Notes: generated from the letters alone by a model not told the origin. A stretch of DNA of 64,000 nucleotides from Streptomyces sp. NBC_01244 (GCF_035987325.1 NZ_CP108488.1:5146001-5210000); one strand, 5' to 3'. Shown: positions 18,147-26,987, numbered from the stretch's first letter. Made by a program: numbers and translations.

Positions 18147-18249
18147 GTAAGAACATGATGCATCGTCCCTGTGGCACTGACGTGCCTGAATGAGCCATCG
18201 TCTGTCAGTGCGGGGGAGAAGATTCCATCAAGTGAGGACGAAGCCGACC

Positions 18250-18429
18250 ATGTATAAGAGAATGCTTCGCTCGGCGCTTGCCGTTGTTTTCTCCGTCGTC
18301 GCGATCTTTGGGGCAGTCGCCACCGTCAACGGGGACACGGGAAGCGCTGGTACCAGTGCGATTTCGCCCGCCGAGAAGAAGGTCGGGAACGACTTCGGCT
18401 GGGAAACCATCCCTGCGCGGGTTTCCTGA
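18250..18429 (+). CDS. Small secreted or precursor peptide
   Basis: A 59-residue product: positively charged start MYKRMLR, one hydrophobic helix (SALAVVFSVVAIFGAVATVNG), then a short hydrophilic tail ending NDFGWETIPARVS. It could be exported or a membrane peptide. An in-frame GTG at 18232 is an alternative start. Its stop overlaps the next start by TGATG, so the two are coupled. I do not recognise a family. Confidence 0.6.
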   Translation: MYKRMLRSALAVVFSVVAIFGAVATVNGDTGSAGTSAISPAEKKVGNDFGWETIPARVS

Positions 18430-18740
18430 TGACCCCCGACGACCACGGATTCCGCCGTGAAATGGCATCGGCCTACCGCTCCGGCTGGCAGTTCATCGAT
18501 CTCACCACTGCCATTCCTTACGCCGGTGACTCGCTGAAGGTCACCCTCTTCGGCCAGCCCATCGTCGTGGTGCGGGAAGAGGACGAGGACGTCCGCGCCT
18601 ACCGCTGTCTGCGTCGTCCCCGGGGCGCGCCGCAGCCCGTCCGCTGCGAGATCCGGTACGGCATGGTCTTCGTCAATCTGGACCAGCGTGATCACCAACT
18701 TTTCGAGCCCGACTCCGCCGCCACCCCCCGCAGTGCCTGA
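18429..18740 (+). CDS. Short Rieske-like protein lacking cluster ligands
   Basis: A 103-residue protein that aligns by eye with the N-terminal Rieske part of ring-hydroxylating oxygenases: SGWQFIDLTTAIPYAGDSLKVTLFGQPIVVVREEDEDVRAYRC, then RRPRGAPQPVRCEIRYGMVFVNLD. The usual Cys-x-His and Cys-x2-His ligands are replaced (CLR at the first site), so no [2Fe-2S] cluster is expected. It is either a decayed gene or a repurposed scaffold partner of the peptide encoded just upstream. Confidence 0.6.
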   Translation: MTPDDHGFRREMASAYRSGWQFIDLTTAIPYAGDSLKVTLFGQPIVVVREEDEDVRAYRCLRRPRGAPQPVRCEIRYGMVFVNLDQRDHQLFEPDSAATPRSA

Positions 18741-18783
18741 AGCGATTCCCCTGTCGTCGCAGATCGCTCAGGCACTACCCCCA

Positions 18784-18827
18784 CACAGCGACGCCATCGT
18801 GGACCTGACCACGATGGCGTCGCTGTG
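18784..18827. terminator. 19-bp perfect stem terminator
   Basis: CACAGCGACGCCATCGTGG and its exact complement are separated by six bases, downstream of the Rieske-like gene. It is bidirectional and protects the convergent PPOX gene. Confidence 0.88.
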
Positions 18828-18908
18828 ATGTCCGTGTCCAGTGGTTGAACCGGACATCGTTGAACGGGACACGGCCGGACCGGGCACCACCGGACCGGGC
18901 GCCGCCGG

Positions 18909-19355
18909 CTATGCGCGCCCCATGGCCCGGTCCAGGGCGATCTCCACGACCACCCGGTCCGGGTTCGGCGAAGGCATCCGCCCGTACCGCTCCGCGTAGC
19001 GCCGTACCGCCTCCGCGACCGCGGCCTCGTCCGTACGGACCACCGCGCGGCCCTCCAGGGTCGCCCAGCGCCGCCCCTCCAGCTGGCACACCGCCACCCG
19101 GGCCCCGCCCTGCGGGCCGCCCTGCGACGCCAGCACGTTGCGGACCTTCTTGCTGTGCTTGTTGCTGATCACCCGTGCCAGCCCGGCTTCCGGGTCGTAG
19201 GTCACGCCCACCGGGACCACGTGCGGGCTGCCGTCGGGACGGTGCGTGGTCAGCGTGCAGATGTGCCGCTCCCGCCAGAAGGCGAGGTACTCCGGCGTCG
19301 GGTTGAGTACGTCTTGGGTCGGGCGGGCCGTGCCGGCCGGGATGGGAGTCGACAT
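18909..19355 (-). CDS. Pyridoxamine 5'-phosphate oxidase-like (F420/FMN) protein
   Basis: A 148-residue split-barrel protein: FWRERHICTLTTHRPDGSPHVVPVGVTYDPE, then VISNKHSKKVRNVLA and VAVCQLEGRRWATLEGRAVVRTD. This is the PPOX-class F420-dependent family of actinomycetes. It likely binds F420 or FMN and reduces an unknown substrate. Its start is 24 bp from the HAIR site at 19379, so it may share heat-shock control with clpB. Confidence 0.82.
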   Translation of the reverse strand: MSTPIPAGTARPTQDVLNPTPEYLAFWRERHICTLTTHRPDGSPHVVPVGVTYDPEAGLARVISNKHSKKVRNVLASQGGPQGGARVAVCQLEGRRWATLEGRAVVRTDEAAVAEAVRRYAERYGRMPSPNPDRVVVEIALDRAMGRA

Positions 19356-19378
19356 GCGCGAAGGGTACGTCGCGCCAC

Positions 19379-19399
19379 CTTGAGTGGAATAGACTCAAC
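19379..19399. promoter_or_regulatory. HAIR operator upstream of clpB
   Basis: CTTGAGT, seven bases, ACTCAAC: a one-mismatch HAIR, consistent with the known control of actinomycete clpB by HspR. It also lies just upstream of the divergent PPOX gene. Confidence 0.88.
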
Positions 19400-19465
19400 T
19401 TTGTGCAGGTTGCTCATGTAAAGCACACGCAGTAGGGAACCGAAGCAGGAAGGGAGAAGCCGCCC

Positions 19466-22066
19466 GTGGATGCGGAGCTGACCAACAGGAGCCGGGACGC
19501 GCTGAACGCGGCCACGACCAGGGCCGTCAAGGACGGGCACGCGGATCTGACGCCCGCGCACCTGCTGCTGGCGCTGCTCGCCGGCGAGGACAACGAGAAC
19601 ATCACCGATCTGCTCGCCGCGACCGACGCCGACCAGGCCGCCGTACGCGCCGGGGCGGACCGTCTGCTGGCCGCCCTGCCCAGCGTCACGGGCTCCACGG
19701 TCGCGCCCCCGCAGCCCACCCGCGAGCTGCTCGCCGTCCTGGCGGAGGCCGACGCGCAGGCCGGGAAGCTCGGCGACGAGTACCTCTCCACCGAACACCT
19801 GCTCATCGCCATCGCCGCCAAGGGCGGCGCGGCCGGTGAGCTCCTTTCCGCACAGGGCGCGACCGCGAAGAAGCTGCGGGGCGCCTTCGAGAACGCAAGA
19901 GGAGGGCGGCGGGTGACCACCCCCGACCCCGAGGGCCAGTACAAGGCCCTGGAGAAGTTCGGCACCGATTTCACGGCGGCCGCCCGCGAGGGCAAGCTCG
20001 ACCCGGTCATCGGCCGTGACCACGAGATCCGCCGCGTCGTCCAGGTGCTCTCGCGCCGTACGAAGAACAACCCGGTGCTCATCGGCGAGCCCGGCGTCGG
20101 CAAGACCGCCGTCGTCGAGGGCCTGGCCCAGCGCATCGTCAAGGGCGACGTCCCCGAGTCCCTGAAGAACAAGCGGCTGGTCTCCCTGGACCTCGGCGCG
20201 ATGGTGGCCGGTGCCAAGTACCGCGGCGAGTTCGAGGAGCGCCTCAAGACCGTCCTCGCGGAGATCAAGTCCAGCGACGGCCAGATCATCACCTTCATCG
20301 ACGAGCTGCACACGGTCGTCGGAGCGGGCGCCGGCGGGGACTCCTCCATGGACGCGGGCAACATGCTCAAGCCCATGCTGGCCCGCGGCGAGCTGCGCAT
20401 GGTCGGCGCGACCACCCTCGACGAGTACCGCGAGCGGATCGAGAAGGACCCGGCGCTGGAGCGGCGCTTCCAGCAGGTGCTGGTGGCGGAGCCGAGCGTC
20501 GAGGACACCATCGCGATCCTGCGCGGGCTCAAAGGCCGCTACGAGGCCCACCACAAGGTCGTCATCAACGACAGCGCGCTCGTCGCCGCGGCCACCCTCT
20601 CCGACCGCTACATCACCTCCCGGTTCCTCCCCGACAAGGCCATCGACCTCGTCGACGAGTCCATGTCCCGGCTCCGCATGGAGATCGACTCCTCCCCGCT
20701 GGAGATCGACGAGCTCCAGCGCTCGGTCGACCGCCTGCGCATGGAGGAGCTGGCCCTGAACAACGAGTCCGACCCGGCCTCGCGCGAACGCCTCGACAAG
20801 ATCCGCAAGGACCTCGCGGACAAGGAGGAGGACCTGCGGGGCCTGACCGCCCGCTGGGAGAAGGAGAAGCAGTCCCTCAACCGGGTCGGCGAGCTCAAGG
20901 AGCGCCTGGACGACCTGCGCGGCCAGGCCGAGCGCGCCCAGCGCGACGGGGACTTCGACACCGCCTCCAAGCTCCTCTACGGAGAGATTCCGGCCCTGGA
21001 GCACGAGCTCGCGGAGGCCACCGAGGCCGAGGCCGAGGTCTCCAAAGACACGATGGTCAAGGACGAGGTCGGCCCGGACGACATCGCGGACGTGGTCGGC
21101 GCCTGGACGGGCATCCCGGCCGGCCGCCTCCTGGAGGGCGAGACCCAGAAGCTGCTCCGGATGGAGGAGGAGCTGGGCCGCCGCCTGATCGGCCAGGGCG
21201 AGGCCGTGCGCGCCGTCTCCGACGCCGTGCGCCGCACCCGCGCGGGCATCGCGGACCCGGACCGGCCGACCGGCTCGTTCCTCTTCCTCGGGCCGACCGG
21301 CGTGGGCAAGACGGAGCTGGCCAAGGCCCTCGCGGACTTCCTGTTCGACGACGAGCGGGCCATGATCCGCATCGACATGTCGGAGTACGGCGAGAAGCAC
21401 AGCGTGGCCCGCCTCGTCGGCGCGCCGCCCGGCTACGTGGGCTACGAGGAGGGCGGCCAGCTGACGGAGGCCGTCCGCCGCCGCCCGTACAGCGTCGTCC
21501 TCCTGGACGAGGTCGAGAAGGCCCACCCCGAGGTCTTCGACGTCCTGCTCCAGGTCCTCGACGACGGCCGCCTCACGGACGGCCAGGGCCGCACCGTGGA
21601 CTTCCGCAACACCATCCTGATCCTGACCTCGAACCTGGGCAGTCAGTATTTGAGTGGGCACAGCCTGATGGATCCGTCCACAGGTGTGGACGAGATCAAG
21701 GCCAAGGTCCTGGACGTGGTGCGGGCCTCCTTCAAGCCGGAGTTCCTCAACCGCCTCGACGACCTCGTGGTCTTCTCCGCCCTGAGCGGGGCCGAGCTGG
21801 CCCACATCGCCGAGCTCCAGATCGGCCGCCTGGCCAAGCGGCTCGCCGAACGCCGCCTGGCCCTGGACGTCACCCCCGAGGCCCTGGCCTGGCTGGCGGA
21901 CAAGGGCAACGACCCGGCGTACGGCGCCCGCCCCCTGCGCCGCCTGATCCAGACGGCCATCGGCGACCGCCTGGCCAAGGAGATCCTCGCGGGCGAGATC
22001 CGCGACGGCGACACCGTCCGCGTCTCCGTGGCGGGCGACGGCCTGCTGGTGGGCAAGGCGCTGTAG
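19466..22066 (+). CDS. clpB: ClpB disaggregase
   Basis: An 866-residue AAA+ protein. N domain with two Clp repeats; first Walker [10 protein letters not shown] and Walker [11 protein letters not shown]; coiled-coil M domain (about residues 410-520); second Walker [10 protein letters not shown] and Walker [15 protein letters not shown]-terminal arm. No ClpP-binding IGF loop is seen, which fits ClpB. Works with DnaK on aggregated proteins. GTG start. Confidence 0.97.
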   Translation: MDAELTNRSRDALNAATTRAVKDGHADLTPAHLLLALLAGEDNENITDLLAATDADQAAVRAGADRLLAALPSVTGSTVAPPQPTRELLAVLAEADAQAGKLGDEYLSTEHLLIAIAAKGGAAGELLSAQGATAKKLRGAFENARGGRRVTTPDPEGQYKALEKFGTDFTAAAREGKLDPVIGRDHEIRRVVQVLSRRTKNNPVLIGEPGVGKTAVVEGLAQRIVKGDVPESLKNKRLVSLDLGAMVAGAKYRGEFEERLKTVLAEIKSSDGQIITFIDELHTVVGAGAGGDSSMDAGNMLKPMLARGELRMVGATTLDEYRERIEKDPALERRFQQVLVAEPSVEDTIAILRGLKGRYEAHHKVVINDSALVAAATLSDRYITSRFLPDKAIDLVDESMSRLRMEIDSSPLEIDELQRSVDRLRMEELALNNESDPASRERLDKIRKDLADKEEDLRGLTARWEKEKQSLNRVGELKERLDDLRGQAERAQRDGDFDTASKLLYGEIPALEHELAEATEAEAEVSKDTMVKDEVGPDDIADVVGAWTGIPAGRLLEGETQKLLRMEEELGRRLIGQGEAVRAVSDAVRRTRAGIADPDRPTGSFLFLGPTGVGKTELAKALADFLFDDERAMIRIDMSEYGEKHSVARLVGAPPGYVGYEEGGQLTEAVRRRPYSVVLLDEVEKAHPEVFDVLLQVLDDGRLTDGQGRTVDFRNTILILTSNLGSQYLSGHSLMDPSTGVDEIKAKVLDVVRASFKPEFLNRLDDLVVFSALSGAELAHIAELQIGRLAKRLAERRLALDVTPEALAWLADKGNDPAYGARPLRRLIQTAIGDRLAKEILAGEIRDGDTVRVSVAGDGLLVGKAL

Positions 22067-22286
22067 CCACCCGGTCCTGTCGCCGGCCACCCGGCCCTGT
22101 CACCCGGAGTGACAAGGCGCTGCAATCCGCCGCAATACCGCCTCAGCCGGGTCCCGGAATCCCCGGGGCCCGGCTTACCCGGGCCCTACTCCTGTCCGCC
22201 CTGCGCGGATCGGGCCCTTCCGGGGTGGACACGGGGTGGGCGCGATGGGGGAGGATGGCCGCATCCGCACGAAGGGAAGTCACACG

Positions 22287-22844
22287 GTGAGCATCGACCC
22301 GGCCTCGATTCCGAACTTCGGAGGGCAGCAGCCCGATCCGCAGGCCACTGGACCGGCGGGCCCCGTCGTCCCCGACCAGGATCTGGTCAAGCAGCTCCTG
22401 GAGCAGATGGAGCTCAAGTACGTCGTCGACGACGAGGGTGACCTCGCGGCGCCGTGGGAGGACTTCCGCACGTACTTCATGTTCCGCGGTGAGGACGAGC
22501 AGCAGGTCTTCTCCGTGCGGACGTTCTACGACCGCCCGCACAAGATCGAAGAGAAGGCTCAGCTCCTCGAGTCCATCGACGACTGGAACCGCCGCACGCT
22601 GTGGCCCAAGGTCTACAGCCACACGCACGACGACGGCTCCGTCCGCCTGATCGGCGAGGCGCAGATGCTGATCGGCACCGGCGTGAACCTGGAGCACTTC
22701 GTGTCCTCCACGGTCAGCTGGGTCCGCGCGTCGATCGAGTTCGACAAGTGGCTCGTCGAGCAGTTCGGGCTGGAGAAGGAAGTCGACTCCGCCGACGAGA
22801 AGGCCGACGGCGAAGGCGAAGACGGCGACAGCGAGACCAACTAG
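22287..22844 (+). CDS. YbjN-domain protein
   Basis: A 185-residue protein with a YbjN-like fold (residues about 30-155): LVKQLLEQMELKYVVDDEGDLAAPWEDFRTYFMFRGEDEQQVFSVRTFY and later MLIGTGVNLEHFVSSTVSWVRASIEFDKWL. Such proteins resemble type III secretion chaperones in fold; their role in Streptomyces is unknown. Acidic disordered tail. GTG at 22287 follows GAAGGGAAG. Confidence 0.8.
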   Translation: MSIDPASIPNFGGQQPDPQATGPAGPVVPDQDLVKQLLEQMELKYVVDDEGDLAAPWEDFRTYFMFRGEDEQQVFSVRTFYDRPHKIEEKAQLLESIDDWNRRTLWPKVYSHTHDDGSVRLIGEAQMLIGTGVNLEHFVSSTVSWVRASIEFDKWLVEQFGLEKEVDSADEKADGEGEDGDSETN

Positions 22845-22906
22845 GTCCCTCTGGGTCCTCAGGTCCCTCTGGGTCCTCTAGGTCCTCGCGGTCCGCGTCC
22901 GACCCC

Positions 22907-24094
22907 TCACGGCGCCACTCCGGACACGAGCAGCAGGTACGGCCCGTATCCGTACGAGAGCCCGGCCAGCACCCCGGTCACCACGACCGCGGTGCGCGGC
23001 CGGGCTTTCGCCATGAGAGCCACGGCCGGCAGCAGCAGCGGGAACGCGGGCAGCAGGAAGCGCGGCTTCGATTCGAAGAAGCCCGCGCCGCCGTAGGTCA
23101 TCACCAGCAGCACGCCCGTGTACACGAGCAGCGGCAGCGGGATCCTCCGGTCGGCCGCCAGCAGCCCGGCGAGCACCAGGGCGGCCGTCAGCAGCACCAC
23201 CGTCACCGTCGTGGCGAGCTCCACCTGCCCGATGCCGGACAGCGCGTGCCGCGCGGAGCGCAGCGCCCCCGCGCCGAAGTCGAAGCGCGAGCCCCAGCCG
23301 CTCTGGACGGCGAAGTAGCCGCCGAGCGGATCCCCCCGGCGCACGCCGACGAGCAGGACGTACGAGGCCCAGCCCGCGGGAGCGGCCAGCCCGGCGGCCC
23401 ACACCGCCGCGGGCGCGCGGCCCCGGCGCCGGCAGATCTCGTACGCGGCGGCCGCCGTCACGGCCGCGGCGACCGCGATGCCGGTGGGCCGGGTCAGCCC
23501 CGCGAGGACGGCGAGCCCCGCCGCCCAGCCCCAGCGGCCGCGCAGCAGGGCGTACAGGGCCCAGGCGGCGAAAGCGGCCAGCAGGGGCTCGGTGTAGGCG
23601 AGGGTCAGCATCAGGGCGTGCGGCAGCACGGCCCACAGCGCGACGAGCAGCACCCCGGCGCGGGCCCCCAGCAGGTGCTCCCCGACCCGGTACACCCCGA
23701 CGGCGGCCGCGCCCGCCGCGATCCAGGCCACGGCCAGCGCGGCGACGGTCAGGGAGCCGGGCAGCACGGCGGAGGCGCAGCGGATCAGGGTGGGGTAGAG
23801 CGGGAAGAACGCGGAATCGCTCTGCACGGACCCGATGCCGGGATAGATCTGGGTCCGCCCGTACCCGTACTCGGCGATCCGCAGGTACCAGACGGAGTCC
23901 CAGGACTCCCCGAGCACCCGTACGGGGCTGCGCCCGGTCCACCAGGCCGCCAGGGCCACCGCCAGCACCCCGGCCCCGCGCAGGGCCGCGTACAGCCCGA
24001 GCGCGAGGAAGGCGCCCGGGATCCGGCCGGACCGGCCGGTGCGCCGCGCGGGCCGCGCGGGCAGTGCGCCGTTGGACAGCGTTTCCGTCGCCAT
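22907..24094 (-). CDS. Polytopic GT-C type glycosyltransferase (PIG-V-like)
   Basis: A 395-residue membrane protein with about ten transmembrane helices. The first luminal loop SWDSVWYLRIAEYGYGRTQIYPG carries an acidic residue (WDSxWY) typical of GT-C mannosyltransferases of the PIG-V type. Next FFPLYPTLIRC. It should use a polyprenyl-phosphate sugar donor. In the unlysogenised chromosome it lies about 120 bp downstream of the aminotransferase gene on the same strand. Confidence 0.75.
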   Translation of the reverse strand: MATETLSNGALPARPARRTGRSGRIPGAFLALGLYAALRGAGVLAVALAAWWTGRSPVRVLGESWDSVWYLRIAEYGYGRTQIYPGIGSVQSDSAFFPLYPTLIRCASAVLPGSLTVAALAVAWIAAGAAAVGVYRVGEHLLGARAGVLLVALWAVLPHALMLTLAYTEPLLAAFAAWALYALLRGRWGWAAGLAVLAGLTRPTGIAVAAAVTAAAAYEICRRRGRAPAAVWAAGLAAPAGWASYVLLVGVRRGDPLGGYFAVQSGWGSRFDFGAGALRSARHALSGIGQVELATTVTVVLLTAALVLAGLLAADRRIPLPLLVYTGVLLVMTYGGAGFFESKPRFLLPAFPLLLPAVALMAKARPRTAVVVTGVLAGLSYGYGPYLLLVSGVAP

Positions 24095-24215
24095 GCGTCC
24101 CGACTCTCTGGGGGCTCCCGGTCGGGGTCGCCACGATGGAGGAACACTACGATGCCAGGGCCGCCGGGCCCCCGGGAGCGACCTCGGCCCGTGGTGACCG
24201 GCGCCCGCGCCCGTC

Positions 24216-24271
24216 TCAGAGCCGCCGCAGGCGCTCCACCGCTTCCTCCAGGACGTCGGTGCGCTTGCAGA
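24216..24271 (-). pseudogene. Displaced original 3' end of the host aminotransferase
   Basis: The minus strand here reads CKRTDVLEEAVERLRRL and a stop. It matches the end of the aminotransferase at 62815 (CKRTVVIEEAIERLSKLRK). Prophage insertion cut it from the rest of the gene, so it is now untranslated. It marks the left host-phage junction. Confidence 0.88.
24262..24271. other. attL core of prophage
   Basis: CGCTTGCAGA is shared with 62867-62876. Bases left of it are host aminotransferase codons; bases right of it are phage. Serine integrases cross over at 2 bp inside such a short identity. Confidence 0.82.
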
Positions 24272-24420
24272 GGTGCAAGAAAAACGCACCTACAGGCAAC
24301 GTGCTCACTAGCTCCTCCTTGAGGGGGGCTAGGCGCCCCGTAGACGGCCGGAGCCCGCGTATGGGGCCCCGGCTTGCTGAGGGGCTGAAAGCGCCCCCAG
24401 TGGACGGGGGGAGGGCTCCC

Positions 24421-26088
24421 ATGACGACGTTGACCGAAGACCGACCCGCCACGTTCGCCGGCTCGAAGGCTCCCGCCCGCGTTGCTGTGCCGTACATGAT
24501 CATCGACCCCAACGGGGACATGGACATCTATGCGCGCAAGAGCGTCACGCGGAAGGGACGTGAAGACCGGGAACTCAGCGTCAAGCAGCAGATCAACGAC
24601 GGCATCCGCTGGGGCGAGTGGAACAAGTACCGACCCCGGTACGTCTGGGTGGACAACGGCATCAGCGGCAGCAAGGACGTTCACCGCCCCGGCTATGACG
24701 CTGGGCTTCGCGCCCTTGAGACCAGTGCCACCCGCTGCCTGTGGTCGTACAAGCTGGACCGCTTCAGCCGTAAGGGCGCCTTGGCTGTCCTGACGATCAT
24801 GGACCGGCTGGACGGTAAGCGGATCTTCTTCGGGTCGGACAATCTCGACACGAGTGAACCGAAGGACCGCCGCATGATCATGTGGCGCGCGGAGGACGCT
24901 AAGGAGTTCTCCGACCAACTGTCGGACCGCGTGGCGGACGCATGGCGGTACTCCAAGGACGAAGGAATCTGGCTCGCCAAGCGCGTCCCGTACGGGCTGA
25001 AGAAGGACCCGAAGACCCGGCAGCTCCTTCCCGATGACAGCCCTGCCATACCCGGGAAGCCGGACGGGCCCACGAAGGCGGACGTGATCCGGCGCATGAT
25101 CCGCGAGATAGGCGGAGGAGCTACGGCTCCCACGGTCATTGCCCGCCTTCACGATGATGAAATCTACCCCCGGCCGGGCTATCGGTGGAGCCCGCAGAGG
25201 ATTTACAAGATCCTTCGCCACCCGGCGTACATCGGGCTTCAGCCGGCAAGCGACTGGGACGACCGGGAAGACCCCGTGTACCGCAACGAGAAGGGGCAGC
25301 GCGTTTCGGTCGGCAAGGGCGTGGTCACCGAAGCCCAGCAACTCAAGGCCCGGAAGGTTGTGCAGCAGCGCACGGCGCTCTTTGGGAAGAAGGGCACGAA
25401 GCGGGGCGTCCGGTCGGTGGGGCGCCACGAGCTGTCAGGCGCAATGTTCTGCTCTGGCTGTGGCCGGACCATGATCAAGAGGGGCAATTCCTTCGGGTGC
25501 CCGCACAAGCTCCACGGTGGGCGGCCGTGCCTGGCTCCGGCGTCCATCATGGCGAAGTACGCCTATCACTTCGTGTTTCAGGCGTTCGTCAACCGGCTCA
25601 CGGCAAGCTCCCCTGAAGACCCGCTCCTTCACGCGGTCGCTGCCCGGTGGCTGGACACGCATCGGCCCGACATTGTGGCGGAGCGCCGGGAGGCCGAAGA
25701 GCGTCTTGAGAACGCGAAGGCGGCCCTTGAGGATCTTGTTGCCGCGAAGTACAAGCGCAAGGAGTTCGAAGGCCCGGCGGCAGAGTTCTACCCGGGTCTC
25801 CTCAGGGAAGCGGAGGACACGGTGAGGGCCGCGGAGAAGATGCTCGGCATGATCCCGGAGCCCACGGCCGATATCGGGTACCTGTTGGACGCCCAGACGA
25901 TCGCAGACGCGTGGGAGAAGGCCACCGTGGAAGAGCGGAGGGAACTCCTCTCCCTGGCTCTTGACGGGGTGTGCGTGCGTCCGGCGTTCGGCAAGGGTCG
26001 GACCCCCGTGACGCCTGACCGCTTCCACTACGCGTGGACCGGGGCCAAGCGTGTGCTCGGGCAAGAGGACGTGGAACTCACGGCGTAA
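24421..26088 (+). CDS. int: Large serine integrase
   Basis: A 555-residue large serine recombinase. The catalytic serine is in DIYARKS (residue about 43), followed by ELSVKQQ and the arginine-containing YKLDRFSRK. Next come the recombinase domain (GIWLAKRVPYGLKKDP and RIYKILRHPAYIG), a zinc ribbon (FCSGCGRTM with GCPHKLHGGRPCLAP) and a coiled coil (AERREAEERLENAKAALEDL). ATG at 24421 follows GGGGGGAGGG; the longer open frame upstream is not coding. It recombines attP with attB; excision should need the gp3-like factor at 47732. Confidence 0.96.
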   Translation: MTTLTEDRPATFAGSKAPARVAVPYMIIDPNGDMDIYARKSVTRKGREDRELSVKQQINDGIRWGEWNKYRPRYVWVDNGISGSKDVHRPGYDAGLRALETSATRCLWSYKLDRFSRKGALAVLTIMDRLDGKRIFFGSDNLDTSEPKDRRMIMWRAEDAKEFSDQLSDRVADAWRYSKDEGIWLAKRVPYGLKKDPKTRQLLPDDSPAIPGKPDGPTKADVIRRMIREIGGGATAPTVIARLHDDEIYPRPGYRWSPQRIYKILRHPAYIGLQPASDWDDREDPVYRNEKGQRVSVGKGVVTEAQQLKARKVVQQRTALFGKKGTKRGVRSVGRHELSGAMFCSGCGRTMIKRGNSFGCPHKLHGGRPCLAPASIMAKYAYHFVFQAFVNRLTASSPEDPLLHAVAARWLDTHRPDIVAERREAEERLENAKAALEDLVAAKYKRKEFEGPAAEFYPGLLREAEDTVRAAEKMLGMIPEPTADIGYLLDAQTIADAWEKATVEERRELLSLALDGVCVRPAFGKGRTPVTPDRFHYAWTGAKRVLGQEDVELTA

Positions 26089-26221
26089 CAAGAGGGCGGT
26101 TTCACTCCAGTGCGAGGGTGGGGCCGCCCTTTCGCGTTTCGCTGTCTTGTCATGCACGCCTCATGAATCGGCGGTGGGGCGGTGCGCAGATTGCCCCCGT
26201 TTGAACCGCTACACAGAGTCA
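26089..26221. other. Short gap after integrase
   Basis: GGGCGGT and GGGGCCGCCC words near 26095-26130 form a small hairpin that may terminate int. No gene is seen. Confidence 0.4.
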
Positions 26222-26249
26222 GGCAATCGCACACCCAGTCATCATCAGT
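26222..26249 (+). promoter_or_regulatory. 28-bp phage motif, diverged copy 0
   Basis: Starts GGCAATCGCACACCCAG, matching the first half of the motif found seven more times in the prophage; the second half is diverged. It lies directly before the GTGACGAA repeats. Confidence 0.5.
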
Positions 26250-26355
26250 GACGAAGTGACGAAGTGACGATTAGTTCTAATCCACCCTACGAACCTCCTA
26301 AAAAACAATCTGTAGGAGTAACCCGGCCCGGCCCGCCACTTCGTCACTTCGTCAC
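26248..26355. repeat. Inverted GTGACGAA repeat set 1 around an AT-rich core
   Basis: Three GTGACGA units at 8-bp spacing (26248-26270) face an inverted array at 26337-26355. The arm GTGACGAAGTGACGAAGTG is an exact 19-bp inverted match. Between them are a GATTA/TAATC dyad (26269-26282) and an AT-rich stretch with a TAAAAAACAATCTG run, unusual for this GC-rich phage. It could be operators, a replication origin or a long hairpin. A related set lies at 46550. Confidence 0.7.
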
Positions 26356-26396
26356 CGGGGGCCGCCACGAGCCCCAGCCTGTCCGGCCCGCTTCTG

Positions 26397-26424
26397 GGCA
26401 ATCCACTCCCTAGATACGGGGTGA
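26397..26424 (+). promoter_or_regulatory. 28-bp phage motif, copy 1
   Basis: GGCAATCCACTCCCTAGATA followed by CGGGGTGA. It lies 148 bp upstream of the tRNA cluster. TAGATA resembles a -10 element. A possible stem is GGGTG with CACCC downstream. Confidence 0.65.
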
Positions 26425-26544
26425 GGGCAGGGGATACCGCGCACCCTTCCGGCTACGCGCCACACGGCGGACTGAGAACCCCCCTCACTGGCCCACGTGC
26501 TCCCCGGTACGGATCTCCGTCCGGGTTCTGAGCCCCTGGGCCCA

Positions 26545-26617
26545 TGGCACGTAGCTCAATTGGTAGAGCACCGGGCTCTTAACCCGGGGGTTGTCGGTTC
26601 GAGTCCGACTGGGCCAA
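26545..26617 (+). tRNA. Phage tRNA-Lys(CTT)
   Basis: Acceptor TGGCACG pairs with TGGGCCA (one A-G mismatch and one G-U). D arm GCTC/GAGC with AATTGGTA loop. Anticodon loop CTCTTAA carries CTT on a CCGGG/CCCGG stem. T arm GTCGG, TTCGAGT, CCGAC. 73 nt; CCA is not encoded. Confidence 0.85.
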
Positions 26618-26674
26618 CTGTGGGCTCTTCGTGATCCCTTGGCGTGGCGGGTAGCTCCTGCGGAATCGCCTAAA

Positions 26675-26745
26675 GCGACGGTCGTCTAGCGGCCTAGGAC
26701 AACCCCGGTCAGGGGTCAACGCCGGTTCGAATCCGGCCCGTTGCA
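26675..26745 (+). tRNA. Phage tRNA-like gene, unusual anticodon arm (possibly Asp GTC)
   Basis: Acceptor GCGACGG pairs with CCGTTGC; D arm GTCT/GGAC; T arm GCCGG, TTCGAAT, CCGGC are all good. The anticodon arm is short: a 4-bp ACCC/GGGT stem with loop CGGTCAG. That would present GTC but with G instead of the universal U33. Length 71 nt. Similar in outline to tRNA-Glu except in this arm. Decoding ability is doubtful. Confidence 0.6.
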
Positions 26746-26750
26746 AGCTA

Positions 26751-26845
26751 GCCCGCCTGACCCAATCGGTAGAGGTGCGTGGTACCGGCCCGGCTCGTCC
26801 GGGATATCGGCCACAGAGATCCCGGTTCGAACCCGGGGGTGGGCT
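26751..26845 (+). tRNA. tRNA-like RNA with extended anticodon region
   Basis: A 7-bp acceptor GCCCGCC/GGTGGGC, a D-loop-like AATCGGTAGA and a perfect T arm CCCGG, TTCGAAC, CCGGG are present. The space for the anticodon and variable arms is about 45 nt and folds as one long hairpin (GTGG/CCAC, then CCCGG/CCGGG). No normal anticodon loop is visible. Total 95 nt. It is either a strongly altered tRNA or a tRNA mimic. Confidence 0.5.
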
Positions 26846-26847
26846 CT

Positions 26848-26955
26848 AGTCCATGCCGTTCGTGGGGGCCCTGGGCCGCCCATCAGTAACCCGCTCCCTT
26901 GTGGGGAGTGTGCCGAACGGGGTTGTAAGCCCGCCCAGGTGGGGCGGCATGGACT
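26848..26955 (+). ncRNA. Structured RNA candidate closed by an 11-bp stem
   Basis: AGTCCATGCCG at 26848 is the exact complement of CGGCATGGACT at 26945. Inside are CTCCC/GGGAG and CCGTTCG/CGAACGG pairs, giving a multi-branched fold of 108 nt. It begins three bases after the third tRNA-like gene, so it may be cut from the same transcript. It has no GTTCGA T loop and is not a tRNA. Confidence 0.5.
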
Positions 26956-26967
26956 TCTTCTTGAAGG

Positions 26968-26987
26968 CCCTACTCGTGCGAGTAGGG
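26968..26987. promoter_or_regulatory. 20-bp phage palindrome, copy 1
   Basis: CCCTACTCGTGCGAGTAGGG, one mismatch from the shared palindrome. It is 46 bp upstream of the HNH gene. Confidence 0.75.

Noticed and set aside
19250..22090. Very long open frame antisense to clpB
   Set aside because: It mirrors the codon bias of clpB, has no domain and no ribosome binding site; a GC-rich shadow frame.
24064..24420. N-terminal extension of the integrase from 24064
   Set aside because: It would cross attL into host DNA and has no integrase-like sequence; ATG at 24421 has a strong ribosome binding site.
26248..26270. GTGACGAA direct repeats as a CRISPR or satellite
   Set aside because: Only 8-bp units without spacers; the inverted second arm points to a regulatory dyad instead.
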